Positions 8,736-16,797 of a stretch of DNA of 37,233 nucleotides are shown piece after piece. Source of the DNA: Micromonospora sp. H61 (GTDB taxonomy: Bacteria; Actinomycetota; Actinomycetes; Mycobacteriales; Micromonosporaceae); NCBI RefSeq assembly GCF_018070325.1, contig NZ_JAGPXY010000066.1, positions 1 through 37,233 on the forward strand, given 5' to 3'. The position numbers were made by a program, and so were the translations under genes. Within the stretch, counting starts at the first letter, position 1. Each line of letters opens with the position of its first letter. A model generated the notes under the pieces. That model was given only the letters and a program-made list of their open reading frames with translations. It made no database searches and had not been told where the DNA came from.

Positions 8736-8792
8736 AGGGCGAATCAGCGGCGCCCGCGCCGGCCGGTCATCGCGGTAACCCGGCACCTGATC

Positions 8793-9164
8793 TCAGGACG
8801 GCGACCACGGCATCGTGGGCTGCAGCACGGCCTCTTGCAGTGCGACCGTGCGTAGCCGGGTCACCTGCTGGTAGGCCGGGTCGGCGACCATCGCGCAGAA
8901 CGCCTGCCGGCTGGGGTACCGGACCAGCAGGACGGCGTCCCAGGCCTGACCGTCCTCGGCCACCAGCGCCCGACCGCCCGCACCGGCGTAGATCACCTCG
9001 CCGCCGTAGCGGGCTAGGAACGTGTCCCGCAGTTCGGCGGCGTAGGCCGCATAGGATTTTCGGCCTCCGTCGGCGAACCGCAGCAGGTTGAGCATGACCA
9101 CGGGCGCCTGCGGGTCCTCCTCCAGGAAGTCTCGCAGGTCGCTGCCGCTGGGATCGATCGCCAT
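8793..9164 (-). CDS. Small DUF1330-like protein
   Basis: A 123-residue soluble protein of ferredoxin-like (dimeric alpha-beta barrel) character. Features are PVVMLNLLRFADGG with YAAYAAEL, GGEVIYAGAGGRALV, and WDAVLLVRYPSRQAFCAMVADPAYQ. These are the typical blocks of DUF1330 and related proteins, where the WDxVxLVxYPSRxAF motif ends the second repeat. No catalytic role is established for the family. The start is supported by AGGAGG about 6 nt upstream. The gene begins 30 nt after the stop of the kinase gene on the same strand, so co-transcription with the kinase is possible. Confidence 0.8.
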   Translation of the reverse strand: MAIDPSGSDLRDFLEEDPQAPVVMLNLLRFADGGRKSYAAYAAELRDTFLARYGGEVIYAGAGGRALVAEDGQAWDAVLLVRYPSRQAFCAMVADPAYQQVTRLRTVALQEAVLQPTMPWSPS

Positions 9165-9194
9165 CGTGCCTCCTCACCTCGGCTGGCGGGAAGC

Positions 9195-11015
9195 CTAGTG
9201 CGAAGGTGAGGGCTGGTCACTGCCCTGCTCGGTCGCTGGCGTGCCGGCGGTGCTCGACGTGCTGGGTGAGGCACCGGGTCGAGGGCTGGTGGTGGGCCCG
9301 CCGCCGGCCGGTGGTGACGCCGAACCGGTGCTCGGTGAGGGGTCGGTACTGGGCGAGGGGTCGGTGCTCGGCGACGACGGTGTGCTGGTGACATCTGGCT
9401 GCGCCGTCGTCGAGGGGGTGGCCGGCGACGGTGTGCCGACGCTCGGGTCCGGTGTCGGCGAAGGCGTGTCGCTGCCCTCCGGAACCGTGGGCGACTCGGA
9501 GGCGGCGGACGAACGCGGGGCGGTCACCACGTTGGTCGGGCGCCGTCCCGGTGCCGCCGTCCTGGCACCGGGAGCGGACGGCGCACCGGGCGTGACGACG
9601 GGTGACGCGATGTGGCTGACCACGCGATCGCACGGAAGGCCGTTCACGGAGAAGCCGGCCGGCGCCCTCAGGTTGTCGCCCTCGGTGGTGCCCCGCAGCG
9701 CCGCCGCGAGGGTGGCACCGGGTGCCAACTGCGTGGCCGGCGTGAAGGTCACGCTTCGGCGGTCCTGATCCCAGGGTGTGTCGTCGGTGACGAGGCGCTG
9801 CCCGGGGGGCAGCGCGAATGCCAGTGACCAGTCGCGCAGCCACTCCCCCCCGGTGTTGGTGACGGTCAGATCGGCCCGAAAGGTGCCGTCCGGCAGGTGG
9901 TAGGCGATATAGCGGGTGGCGCAGTCTCCGGCCTGGGCATCGGCGACACCGCCGGCACCGGCAGCTGGGACGTCGGTACCCGCGACATCGTCTACGGCCT
10001 TGCGGCCCGGCAGTTGACCGACGAGGACGGCGGCGAGCAGAACCGCCGGCACACCGACGGCAACCCCGGCACGAACCCTGCGGTGGCCCGCGCGGTCGGG
10101 CGTCCTGACAGGTACGGGCGGCTTCCGTCCGATGCCGGCCGGGGCACTCGAACCAGCGATGAGCTGACGGGTCGATCCGGCGGTTGCCGGCAGGTCGGCC
10201 ACCGGGTCCGCCGGCCGCAGCGCCACGTCCGTACCGCCCACGGTGCGGAGCACGGCCGCCACCTCGGCAGCCGCCGGCCGGCGGTCCACGTCCGTGGCCA
10301 GGCAACGGCGCACCAGATCGGCCACGCCGGCCGGCATCTCCGGAATGGACGGAACCTCGTCGCCGCCCCGACCGCGCCGCAGGTCGTTGGCGCTTCGCCC
10401 GCTGACGCACTCGACCAACACCAGACCCAGGGCGAAGACGTCACCGGCCGGCGCCGCCGTGGCACCGGCAGCCTGTTCCGGGGCCAGGTATGCCGGTGTC
10501 CCCCAGATCAGCCCCGCCGAGTCGGCGGGGTTCTGGCCAACCCCCGCGGCGACGCCCAGGTCGACAACCTTGACCCCGCGTGGACCGAGCATCACGTTGC
10601 CGGGTTTGACGTCGCGGTGGACGAGGCCGTGGGCGTGCGCGGCGGCGAGGGCGTCCGCCACGGCGGCACCGGTCCGCGCGGCTTCGCGCCACGCCATCGG
10701 TCCCGAGCGCTGCAGGCGGCCGGCCAGCGTCTCGCCATCGACGAACTCCATGACGAGGAAGGGGACTCGCCTGCGGCGCTGCCGCTGCTCGCCGTAGTCG
10801 AAGACGCCGGCGATGTGCGGGTGGTCCAACCTCGCCGCGGCGAGCGCCTCAGCACGCAACCGCTCGCGCGCCGCCGGGTCGTCGAGCAGCTCCGAAGAGA
10901 GCATCTTCACCGCGACCGTACGCTGTAGCCGCAGGTCGAACCCGCGCCAGACCACCGCCATGCCACCCTGGCCGACCGGTTCGTCGAGCCGGTAGCGCTG
11001 CTGCAGGAGTCGCAT
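9195..11015 (-). CDS. Membrane Ser/Thr protein kinase with CBM2-like outer domain
   Basis: A 606-residue receptor-like kinase. The kinase domain spans about residues 8-270: glycine loop GQGGMAVVWRG (15-25), ATP-binding Lys37 in VAVKML, catalytic HRDVKPGN with Asp135, metal-binding DLG (152-154) instead of DFG, and GTPAYLAPEQ in the activation segment. A single membrane helix follows at about 318-338. Outside is a domain of about 100 residues resembling a family 2 carbohydrate-binding module (YHLPDGTFRADLTVTNTGGEW, WDQDRRSVTFTP, SVNGLPCD) flanked by two Cys. A long Ser/Thr/Pro tail with repeated PSTDPSPSTDPS ends the protein. There are no PASTA repeats. The ATG at 11015 is chosen over the GTG at 11042 because it has a G-rich site just upstream and the usual short start before the kinase fold. 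Confidence 0.9.
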   Translation of the reverse strand: MRLLQQRYRLDEPVGQGGMAVVWRGFDLRLQRTVAVKMLSSELLDDPAARERLRAEALAAARLDHPHIAGVFDYGEQRQRRRRVPFLVMEFVDGETLAGRLQRSGPMAWREAARTGAAVADALAAAHAHGLVHRDVKPGNVMLGPRGVKVVDLGVAAGVGQNPADSAGLIWGTPAYLAPEQAAGATAAPAGDVFALGLVLVECVSGRSANDLRRGRGGDEVPSIPEMPAGVADLVRRCLATDVDRRPAAAEVAAVLRTVGGTDVALRPADPVADLPATAGSTRQLIAGSSAPAGIGRKPPVPVRTPDRAGHRRVRAGVAVGVPAVLLAAVLVGQLPGRKAVDDVAGTDVPAAGAGGVADAQAGDCATRYIAYHLPDGTFRADLTVTNTGGEWLRDWSLAFALPPGQRLVTDDTPWDQDRRSVTFTPATQLAPGATLAAALRGTTEGDNLRAPAGFSVNGLPCDRVVSHIASPVVTPGAPSAPGARTAAPGRRPTNVVTAPRSSAASESPTVPEGSDTPSPTPDPSVGTPSPATPSTTAQPDVTSTPSSPSTDPSPSTDPSPSTGSASPPAGGGPTTSPRPGASPSTSSTAGTPATEQGSDQPSPSH

Positions 11016-11185
11016 CTGCCCCCGTCTCTCCAGTCGTCGCACGACATCGACGCGAATTCCCGACGGTGAATTCCGTTGCGTCCGTCCGGGCCGCGTTGAT
11101 GTTCCCTCGACGCTCGGCCCTACCCGACCTGATCTGGACCAAAACCCTGCTCAACACGTCTTTTCAGAAGCGCCGGGGATTGTCA

Positions 11186-11212
11186 TACGACCGTCACGGT
11201 TCCGTGGTCGTA
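11186..11212. promoter_or_regulatory. Dyad in the kinase/lipoprotein intergenic region
   Basis: In the 259-bp gap between the divergent kinase and lipoprotein genes, TACGAC (11186-11191) and GTCGTA (11207-11212) flank an inner CACGG-TT-CCGTG dyad, with a 3-nt asymmetry on the left. It lies 62 bp before the lipoprotein start. It could be an operator; no known consensus is recognised. Confidence 0.3.
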
Positions 11213-11274
11213 CCGCCACATCCCAGGGAACTTGTTGGATACGAGGCAGGACAGGCAGGGAGGCGGAACCGCGG

Positions 11275-11718
11275 ATGAACAGATGGCGTGACCGGACACA
11301 TCAGGCGCTGGCCGCTCTCGCGCCGGTGGTCCTCCTGGCCGTGGGCTGCAGCCACCCGACTGCGGCTCCAGCACCCCGCCCCGATCCCGAGCCGGCGACC
11401 CGGCCGGGCACGGTCGCCCGAGCCGCGGTGGGTGATCGTCTCACCGTGACCGCCGCCGTCGAGCAGGTCATCACCGACAACGCGTTCATCGTCCGCGACG
11501 CGGATCTGACCGACGGGACCCTGCTCGTGCTGTCAACAGGCCCCTCCGCGCCCGCTCCGCCGCAGTTGGTCACCGTGGTGGGCACCGTGGTCCCCTTCTC
11601 CCACCGCGACCTTGCCAACCGTTACCACCTTGGACCTGCGGGACCGTACCGGACCTTCGAAGGCGGCCGGGCGCTCGCCGCACAGGAGGTGACGATCTGG
11701 GGACGCCGGCGCGGCTGA
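11275..11718 (+). CDS. Putative lipoprotein
   Basis: A 147-residue protein with a lipoprotein signal: a basic start, a hydrophobic stretch (ALAALAPVVLLAVG) and a lipobox LAVGC with the lipidated Cys at about residue 25. A Pro/Ala linker follows, then about 100 residues rich in beta structure (RLTVTAAVEQVITDNAFIVRDADL, LVTVVGTVVPF, GGRALAAQEVTIW). These resemble a small OB-like barrel, but the family is not certain. It should sit on the outer face of the membrane. The ribosome binding site is GGAGG about 11 nt upstream. It is divergent from the carbohydrate-binding kinase and ends before a strong hairpin. Confidence 0.85.
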   Translation: MNRWRDRTHQALAALAPVVLLAVGCSHPTAAPAPRPDPEPATRPGTVARAAVGDRLTVTAAVEQVITDNAFIVRDADLTDGTLLVLSTGPSAPAPPQLVTVVGTVVPFSHRDLANRYHLGPAGPYRTFEGGRALAAQEVTIWGRRRG

Positions 11719-11743
11719 TGCAGAGGTGTCAATAACAGCATGG

Positions 11744-11768
11744 TCGTGTCGATCCAGGATCGACACGA
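11744..11768 (+). terminator. Terminator hairpin after the lipoprotein gene
   Basis: A perfect 11-bp stem (TCGTGTCGATC / GATCGACACGA) with a 3-nt loop CAG starts 26 nt after the lipoprotein stop. No T-run follows. An operator is the alternative, but position and strength favour a terminator. Confidence 0.55.
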
Positions 11769-12063
11769 AGGGGTCGTTCTCGATCGACTCAGGAGGCGTT
11801 GGAGGTCATCCGGCTGCTCTGGCAGGGCGGCCGACCGCCTCCGCGCGCTCGCCTGATCCGAGCCCGACACCGTCCAGGTGCTGTCCCGAGACACCGGCCA
11901 CGGTGCGAACCCGAGCCGCGCCGCGCCGAAGGCGTGCGCCACTACGCGTACGTCGTGCGGATCGTGTGCGACGGCCACGCCGTCGCGTTTGGGACTGCCG
12001 GATCTGCGCCGAGGCGCGCGCCGATCCGCTCGCACCTACCGGCCAGCATGCTGCGACACGCAA
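11769..12063. other. Gene-poor stretch between two convergent terminators
   Basis: No convincing gene. A plus-strand frame around 11925-12000 reads RRAEGVRHYAYVVRIVCDGHAVAF, which might be a short coding remnant, but there is no start or ribosome binding site and I recognise no family. Confidence 0.4.
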
Positions 12064-12097
12064 GCGGTGCCGGCACCCGAGAGGGTGCCGGCACCGC
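12064..12097 (-). terminator. Very strong hairpin after the Rho-N-like gene
   Basis: A perfect 15-bp stem (GCGGTGCCGGCACCC / GGGTGCCGGCACCGC) closed by a GAGA tetraloop starts 9 nt past the stop of the minus-strand gene ending at 12107. The GNRA-type loop is present on the plus-sense strand; on the transcribed minus strand the loop reads TCTC. It is a likely terminator. Confidence 0.65.
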
Positions 12098-12106
12098 CCG
12101 CGTTCG

Positions 12107-12265
12107 TCATCGCTTGGCGTCGTGCTTGGCCATCTGGGGCCGCTCGCCCTTGCCGACCTTGCGCAGGGCATCACGCAGCTGGTCCTCGGTCATCTTGGAG
12201 TTGCCCTCGATGCCCGCGTCGTGGGCCTGCTGGCGAAGATCGTGCAGCTGATCCCGGTCACCCAT
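12107..12265 (-). CDS. 52-residue Rho-N-like small protein
   Basis: A small, very hydrophilic protein containing DQLHDLRQQAHDAGIEGNSKMTEDQLRDALRKVGKG. This is the helix-turn-helix pattern of Rho termination factor N-terminal/SAP-like modules, which bind nucleic acid in known cases. Its function as a stand-alone protein is unknown. Longer frames upstream exist, but the ATG at 12265 has GGGAGGGTGAC immediately before it, and the upstream residues are low-complexity. It is followed at once by a very strong hairpin, so it is probably its own transcription unit. Similar small proteins occur widely in actinobacteria, often near stress genes. Confidence 0.75.
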   Translation of the reverse strand: MGDRDQLHDLRQQAHDAGIEGNSKMTEDQLRDALRKVGKGERPQMAKHDAKR

Positions 12266-12528
12266 GTCACCCTCCCTGTGCTGCCGTGGCGCAGGCGACT
12301 CCGCGCCACCATCGCCCATCGCCTTCCCGTCGGTTGGGGGCACAAACGGCCTCAGCCGGCGCGTGCCAGGCAGTTTGTCGGGCGTTACGGACGCGAACAG
12401 GTCGAGCATTGGACTATGCCCCGGTGGCTCCGGTCCACCACGGCGGAGAGCGGGGTGCCGTCGGGGATTGCGTCGTCGAGCAGCGCCGGCCCGTCGTGGG
12501 GAGCAGAACGGGCGCGAACGCGAGAAAG

Positions 12529-14082
12529 CTAGTTGTCGGCGGGAGTCGCGGACGGCGCGGCCGGAATTACTGGCGATGCCGCGTCGACCACCTTGCGATT
12601 GAGGCTCACCTGCGCGGTGCCGGTGCCGCCGACCTGAATGTCGTCGTACGCCTGGAGCCGGTGATCCGCGCCGAGGTAGAGCACCGACATGACCAGGGGC
12701 ATCGGTTCGTCACCTTCGAGTCCGCGCAACCCCGCCCCGCCGGTGGAACCCTGCACTGCCAGCCGGGTGGTGAGCGTGCCGGTCGGCGGCAGAGTCGTCA
12801 CCTTTCGCTGGTGGGTGTGGCCTGCCAGGACGAGCGGCGTGGCACCGTTGAGCGCGGTCGCTGATGCGGGGTCGTGCACGAGGGCGATGTCCACCGGTAG
12901 GTCCAGCGAGCGGATCGTCGCGGCGAGCTGCGTTCCCGTACCCTCGACAGTCGTCGCTGGTTCCTCCCAGGGTCCTGCCTCGGCGTCCTGCTTGTCGGGG
13001 GTGAACCGGGGGTCGCCGATTCCGGCGATCGTCACTCCGGCGATCGTCGTCACGGAGTCGTCCAGGACGACGGCGTTCGGCTGGCTGGCCACCGCCGTTG
13101 CGGTTCGGGGTGAGTCGTGGTTGCCGCGGATGTAGACGTAGGGCACCCTGAGCTGGCCGACCATAGATACGTACGAGGTCTCGGGTTCGCTGCCCCAGTC
13201 GGTGATGTCTCCGGTGTCGATGACGAGGTCGATGTCGTACTGCTCGACCACGGTTTTGATCATTGGCCAGGCGGCGGGGTTCAGGTGCAGGTCCGAGACG
13301 TGCAGGATCCGGGTGGTGTCGGGCGCAGCCTGGTAGATCGGCAGGGTCGACACGGTGGTGTACAGCTCGCCGACGTTGCCGACGAGGCGTTGGAGTTGCT
13401 CGGCGTAGCGGTTGTAGTCATCGGCGATCCGTTGCGCGTCGCCGATCAGCGCCGGGGCGTTGACCAGCAGGCCCTCGTACCGGGGTTCGGCCAGCGCCTG
13501 CGGTCGTACCGTCAGGGCGGCCGTGCCGAGGGTGCCGCCGGTGACCAGCAGCGCGAGACCACCCGACCAGGCGACGCGGCGCACAGACCGGAACGCCAAC
13601 CCCGCGAGCAGCATGGACGTGAGGACCGACACGCCGAGCGTACGGAGCCCGAGGCGGACCAGGGCGTCACGGAGGTCCTCAGGTGCCGTGGCGCCGGCGT
13701 GGGCGAGGCCGGCGGGGTCGTCGAGCAGAGCCTCGGTGCGTCGCTGGTCGAGTGAGTCGAGGCGGACGGTCAGTCGCGCGGGGCCGTCGTGGCTGTCGAG
13801 GAAAAGTGACCCCAGCGGGGGTATGGCGATCTCTGTGCCGCCGTGCGTCGACGGGGTCAGCTGGAAAGCGACCCGGAAGGGCCCGACGTCACTGGCGCCT
13901 CTGGCACCGAGGAGGGTGCCGATCGTGATGCCCGTGGCGGTGACGGCGACAAGCGTGACCGCCGCCAGGACACGGCCTGCCCACGGCGAGCGCATGATCT
14001 GGCGCGGCCGAACGGCCGCGTGCCTGAGGCGTTCGGCCAGGGCCGTGCGACGCGGAGGGGCCGCGTCCGGGGGCGGAGTCAC
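12529..14082 (-). CDS. Membrane-anchored metallophosphoesterase
   Basis: A 517-residue protein. The N-terminal half has three membrane helices (about 37-60, 145-163 and 172-190) with an outer loop of about 85 residues between the first two. The C-terminal half (about 258-500) is a calcineurin-like phosphoesterase with all five metal-site motifs: DLH (Asp264, His266), GD (Asp292), GNHD (Asn321, His322), His403 in VHDP, and GHTH (His422, His424). The domain is preceded by helix-rich sequence (203-235) and should lie outside the membrane if the N-terminus is inside. The substrate is unknown; relatives act on phosphodiesters such as nucleotides or lipid intermediates. The start is a GTG at 14082 with only a weak ribosome binding site. 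The C-terminus is Ala/Pro-rich. Confidence 0.87.
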   Translation of the reverse strand: MTPPPDAAPPRRTALAERLRHAAVRPRQIMRSPWAGRVLAAVTLVAVTATGITIGTLLGARGASDVGPFRVAFQLTPSTHGGTEIAIPPLGSLFLDSHDGPARLTVRLDSLDQRRTEALLDDPAGLAHAGATAPEDLRDALVRLGLRTLGVSVLTSMLLAGLAFRSVRRVAWSGGLALLVTGGTLGTAALTVRPQALAEPRYEGLLVNAPALIGDAQRIADDYNRYAEQLQRLVGNVGELYTTVSTLPIYQAAPDTTRILHVSDLHLNPAAWPMIKTVVEQYDIDLVIDTGDITDWGSEPETSYVSMVGQLRVPYVYIRGNHDSPRTATAVASQPNAVVLDDSVTTIAGVTIAGIGDPRFTPDKQDAEAGPWEEPATTVEGTGTQLAATIRSLDLPVDIALVHDPASATALNGATPLVLAGHTHQRKVTTLPPTGTLTTRLAVQGSTGGAGLRGLEGDEPMPLVMSVLYLGADHRLQAYDDIQVGGTGTAQVSLNRKVVDAASPVIPAAPSATPADN

Positions 14083-14174
14083 GAGAGGATCCGATCTGTG
14101 GGGTAGCCGAGGGACGGCGGGGTCAGGTCGAGGGGATGCCTAGTCTTCGGCCTCTGTGCACAGCAGGCCCAGCA

Positions 14175-14202
14175 GTCCGGCGGCGAAGAGCTGCCGCCGG
14201 AC
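14175..14202 (-). terminator. Terminator hairpin after the SpoIIE-type gene
   Basis: A perfect 10-bp GC-rich stem (GTCCGGCGGC / GCCGCCGGAC) with an 8-nt loop lies 25 nt past the stop of the minus-strand phosphatase gene, in the 145-bp gap before the metallophosphoesterase gene. Confidence 0.6.
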
Positions 14203-14227
14203 GACGGGTGCGAGGCCTGTTCGTCCC

Positions 14228-15355
14228 TCAACCGACCGCGGGCTGGCGCTCGGCCAGCAAAAGTGCGATGTCGTCATGCGGTTCGCCGCCCACGTGCCGG
14301 TGCACGGCGTCCCAGACCGCGTCGAGACAGCTGTCCACCGACGGCTCGGCCAGACACGCCTTGAGCGCAGGCATCGGAAAGAAGCGCCGTTCGCTGTCAC
14401 GTGCCTCGAGCAGCCCGTCGGTGAGCACCAGCAGCCGGTCACCGACGTCCCAACGGCCCACATTCTCCGGTGCCCGAGGCCCACCCAGACCCAATGGTCG
14501 ATCGGGCGACACCGTCAACTCCTCCAGCTCTCCGGCGGCGCAGTGCCGCAGGATCGGCGCGGGGTGACCGCAGTTGACGGTCCGGATCTCGCCCCCGCGT
14601 AGCTCGACCAAGACGGCGGTGACGAACGTCGCGGCCCGGGGCAGGGTCGGCTCCCGAGCGACGAGGTCATCCAGGTCTCGCGCCACCTGCGTCAGGTCGG
14701 GCCGAACGATCGCCGACTGCCGGAACGCCCCCGCTACCGCCGAAGCCAGCCGCACCGCGGCGAGCCCCTTGCCGCAGACGTCACCGACGATGATCCGCAG
14801 CCGGTCCTGGTCGGCCACCACCTCGTACAGGTCGCCGCCCACGCCGGCCTCCTCGTAGGCCGAGACGTACCGGGCGGCCAGTTCCACCCCGGCTGCATAC
14901 TGCGGCGGTTTGCGCAGGATCGCCGCCTGGGTGATCCGCACGATCTCGGCCATCCGGCGCAGACGCTCCTCTCGTCTCGTTCGAGCCCGCGCGACGTACA
15001 CCGCCATCAGGCTGACCGTGATGACGACCGCCACCCGGAGCAGGTGATCGAGACTGCCGAGCATCCCGCTGGGCAGCCCGGCCCCCACCGCTGCCGTGGT
15101 CGCGGCGGCCGACACCGCGGCGGTGCGGCGCGGGCTTTCGACGGCAGCGGCGAACAGCGGGGCGAGGGCCAGGAAGCCAATGAGTACGGCATGGGTGGCC
15201 GCCGCGACGTCGATCAGCAGGACCACCACGATGAATCCGATGGCCAGTCGCACGCCGAGCCAGCGGGTCCACCTGCCCGGCGCCGCGTCGGCGACGGAGG
15301 AACGGGCGGCCGGCCTCCTGCCCTCGCTGCGCTCAACCGGAGGACTGGATCGCAT
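14228..15355 (-). CDS. Membrane SpoIIE-type PP2C phosphatase
   Basis: A 375-residue protein. The N-terminal 125 residues hold about four hydrophobic segments (36-52, 54-72, 78-98, 105-122). A short helical linker leads into a SpoIIE-type PP2C domain (about 150-370). Metal-binding acidic residues are seen in GGDLYEV (Asp175), GDVCGKG (Asp192), LTDGLLEA (Asp313) and HDDIALL (Asp361/362). Such enzymes dephosphorylate STAS anti-anti-sigma factors; a STAS protein and an anti-sigma kinase are encoded at 16798 and 17162. There is no recognisable PAS or GAF sensor, so the membrane part may sense directly. The ATG at 15355 gives a 23-bp overlap with the potassium channel gene upstream, suggesting translational coupling. 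Confidence 0.88.
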   Translation of the reverse strand: MRSSPPVERSEGRRPAARSSVADAAPGRWTRWLGVRLAIGFIVVVLLIDVAAATHAVLIGFLALAPLFAAAVESPRRTAAVSAAATTAAVGAGLPSGMLGSLDHLLRVAVVITVSLMAVYVARARTRREERLRRMAEIVRITQAAILRKPPQYAAGVELAARYVSAYEEAGVGGDLYEVVADQDRLRIIVGDVCGKGLAAVRLASAVAGAFRQSAIVRPDLTQVARDLDDLVAREPTLPRAATFVTAVLVELRGGEIRTVNCGHPAPILRHCAAGELEELTVSPDRPLGLGGPRAPENVGRWDVGDRLLVLTDGLLEARDSERRFFPMPALKACLAEPSVDSCLDAVWDAVHRHVGGEPHDDIALLLAERQPAVG

Positions 15356-16124
15356 GGCTCCGCCGATCCGGATCGTCGCCCGCCCGCGATGTCTCTGGAC
15401 CAAGCTGTCGACGTAGCGCCTCCATCTCGGCGCGCAGGACAGCGATGTCGTCGGCGGTCGCCGGTGCGGTTCCGCCCTTCTGGGAGACCCGATCCACGAT
15501 CCAGGTTGCCAGTGAGCCGGTGACGAAACCGATCAGGCCGATGCCCCCGATCATGAGCCCCAAGGCGACGAACCGACCCGTCCCGGTGACCGGGTAGTGA
15601 TCACCGTAGCCGACGGTCGTGATGGTCACCGTCGCCCACCACAGAGCGTCATCGAATGACGTGATGTTGCTGTCGGCTGCGGACCGCTCGGCGTCCAGCA
15701 CCGCCAGCGCGGACACCAGCACCAGCAGCATGGTGGTGGCGCCCACGTAGACGGCGAGCCGGCCACGTGCCCACGACTCCGCGCGTCTGCTCAGGCTCAG
15801 CACCACGGTGATCAGTCGCAGGGCACGCAGCGGGCGCAGGACGGGGAGCACCAGAACCGCGAGGTCGAAGAGGTGATCCCGCAGGAACCGCCCCCGGGCT
15901 CTGGTCAGGCTGAGCCGCACCACGAAGTCGACCCAGAACATCAGCCAGATGAGAACAGTTGTCGCCTCGCACACCCGGAGCCAGGATTCCGCCAGGCCGG
16001 GCCGCAGGATCGGCGCCGCGTAGACCACGAGAAACAAGACCGACAGGACGGTCAACGGCAGTGCCGTCACCCTCTCCCACCGCGCGCCCGCATCGGTGGG
16101 CAACGCTTCAGTCCTCATCTGCAT
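15333..16124 (-). CDS. Voltage-gated-type potassium channel
   Basis: A 263-residue six-helix channel subunit. Segments S1-S3 lie at about 22-40, 52-72 and 83-97. An S4-like segment carries spaced arginines (RPLRALRLITVVLSLSRR, 97-114), then S5 at 123-143, a pore helix, the selectivity filter TTVGYGD (169-175), and S6 (about 186-212). A C-terminal coiled coil (DDIAVLRAEMEALRRQL) probably helps tetramer assembly. The length suits bacterial Kv channels. Start: ATG at 16124 with GGCGGGG upstream, or the ATG two codons later. The gene overlaps the SpoIIE-type phosphatase gene by 23 bp and is likely co-transcribed with it. Confidence 0.92.
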   Translation of the reverse strand: MQMRTEALPTDAGARWERVTALPLTVLSVLFLVVYAAPILRPGLAESWLRVCEATTVLIWLMFWVDFVVRLSLTRARGRFLRDHLFDLAVLVLPVLRPLRALRLITVVLSLSRRAESWARGRLAVYVGATTMLLVLVSALAVLDAERSAADSNITSFDDALWWATVTITTVGYGDHYPVTGTGRFVALGLMIGGIGLIGFVTGSLATWIVDRVSQKGGTAPATADDIAVLRAEMEALRRQLGPETSRAGDDPDRRSHAIQSSG

Positions 16125-16150
16125 GAACGGCCCCGCCTGAACGGTTATGC

Positions 16151-16723
16151 GTGCACCCGTGCAATCATTTCTGGGTGGAACTGTACGTGGAAGGCGGCAC
16201 TGCGTCGAGCGCAGCTGACGACCAGCTGGTTGACGGCCTGTCCGCGCTCGCCCGCACCTTGGTAGGCATCACCGCCCGAACCCTGGGGTCGGTGGACGCC
16301 GAGGTCACCCTGCCGCAGTACCGGACACTGGTCATTCTCGCGTCACGCGCTCCGCTGCGCACCGTGGATCTCGCGTCCCTGTTGGGCGTACACCCGTCGA
16401 CGGCGACGAGAACATGCAATCGCCTGGTACGGCGGGAATTGGTGACCCGCCGTCAACAACCCGATGACCGGCGGGTCGCCTGGTTGAGCCTCACCGAAGG
16501 CGGCAAACGGCTCGTGGGCGATGTCATGCGACGCCGGACCGCTGAAATCCGGCGTCTCCTGAACGTCGCCGACTCCGGACGCCGGCGGACGCCCGCCGAG
16601 CTGATCAATTCCCTGGTGATCGCCGCCGGAGAGCCGACGGAAGAGGTGTGGTGGCGGCACTGGGAACAGTCAGCGCCGGCACCTGATGACGCGAGGCGTC
16701 GAACAGGTACCGTTACACCCTGA
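16151..16723 (+). CDS. MarR family transcriptional regulator
   Basis: Up to 190 residues with a MarR winged helix. The core is SVDAEVTLPQYRTLVILAS, then the recognition region TVDLASLLGVHPSTATRTCNRLVRRELVTRRQ with the DDRRVAWLSLTEGG wing, followed by a helical C-terminal dimer part. The start is uncertain: the GTG codons at 16151, 16175 and 16187 all keep the fold, and none has a good ribosome binding site. It is divergent from the potassium channel with only about 26 bp between the longest frames, so promoter elements must overlap the coding starts. That makes the channel/phosphatase operon a plausible target. The ligand is unknown. Confidence 0.88.
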   Translation: MHPCNHFWVELYVEGGTASSAADDQLVDGLSALARTLVGITARTLGSVDAEVTLPQYRTLVILASRAPLRTVDLASLLGVHPSTATRTCNRLVRRELVTRRQQPDDRRVAWLSLTEGGKRLVGDVMRRRTAEIRRLLNVADSGRRRTPAELINSLVIAAGEPTEEVWWRHWEQSAPAPDDARRRTGTVTP

Positions 16724-16724
16724 C

Positions 16725-16748
16725 GATACCTGCAGTCATGCAGGTATC
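16725..16748 (+). terminator. Hairpin directly after the marR stop
   Basis: A perfect 10-bp stem (GATACCTGCA / TGCAGGTATC) with a GTCA loop begins one base after the MarR stop codon. It is probably a terminator isolating marR from the STAS gene. As a clean 24-bp palindrome it could instead be an operator in the STAS promoter. Confidence 0.55.
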
Positions 16749-16797
16749 TTGGCAACCGTAACCCTTAGGCGTCAGCTCAGGGAGGTGGCAGAAGCTC

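Noticed and set aside
9897..10928. A 343-residue plus-strand frame
   Set aside because: Antisense to the kinase, whose motifs are unmistakable.
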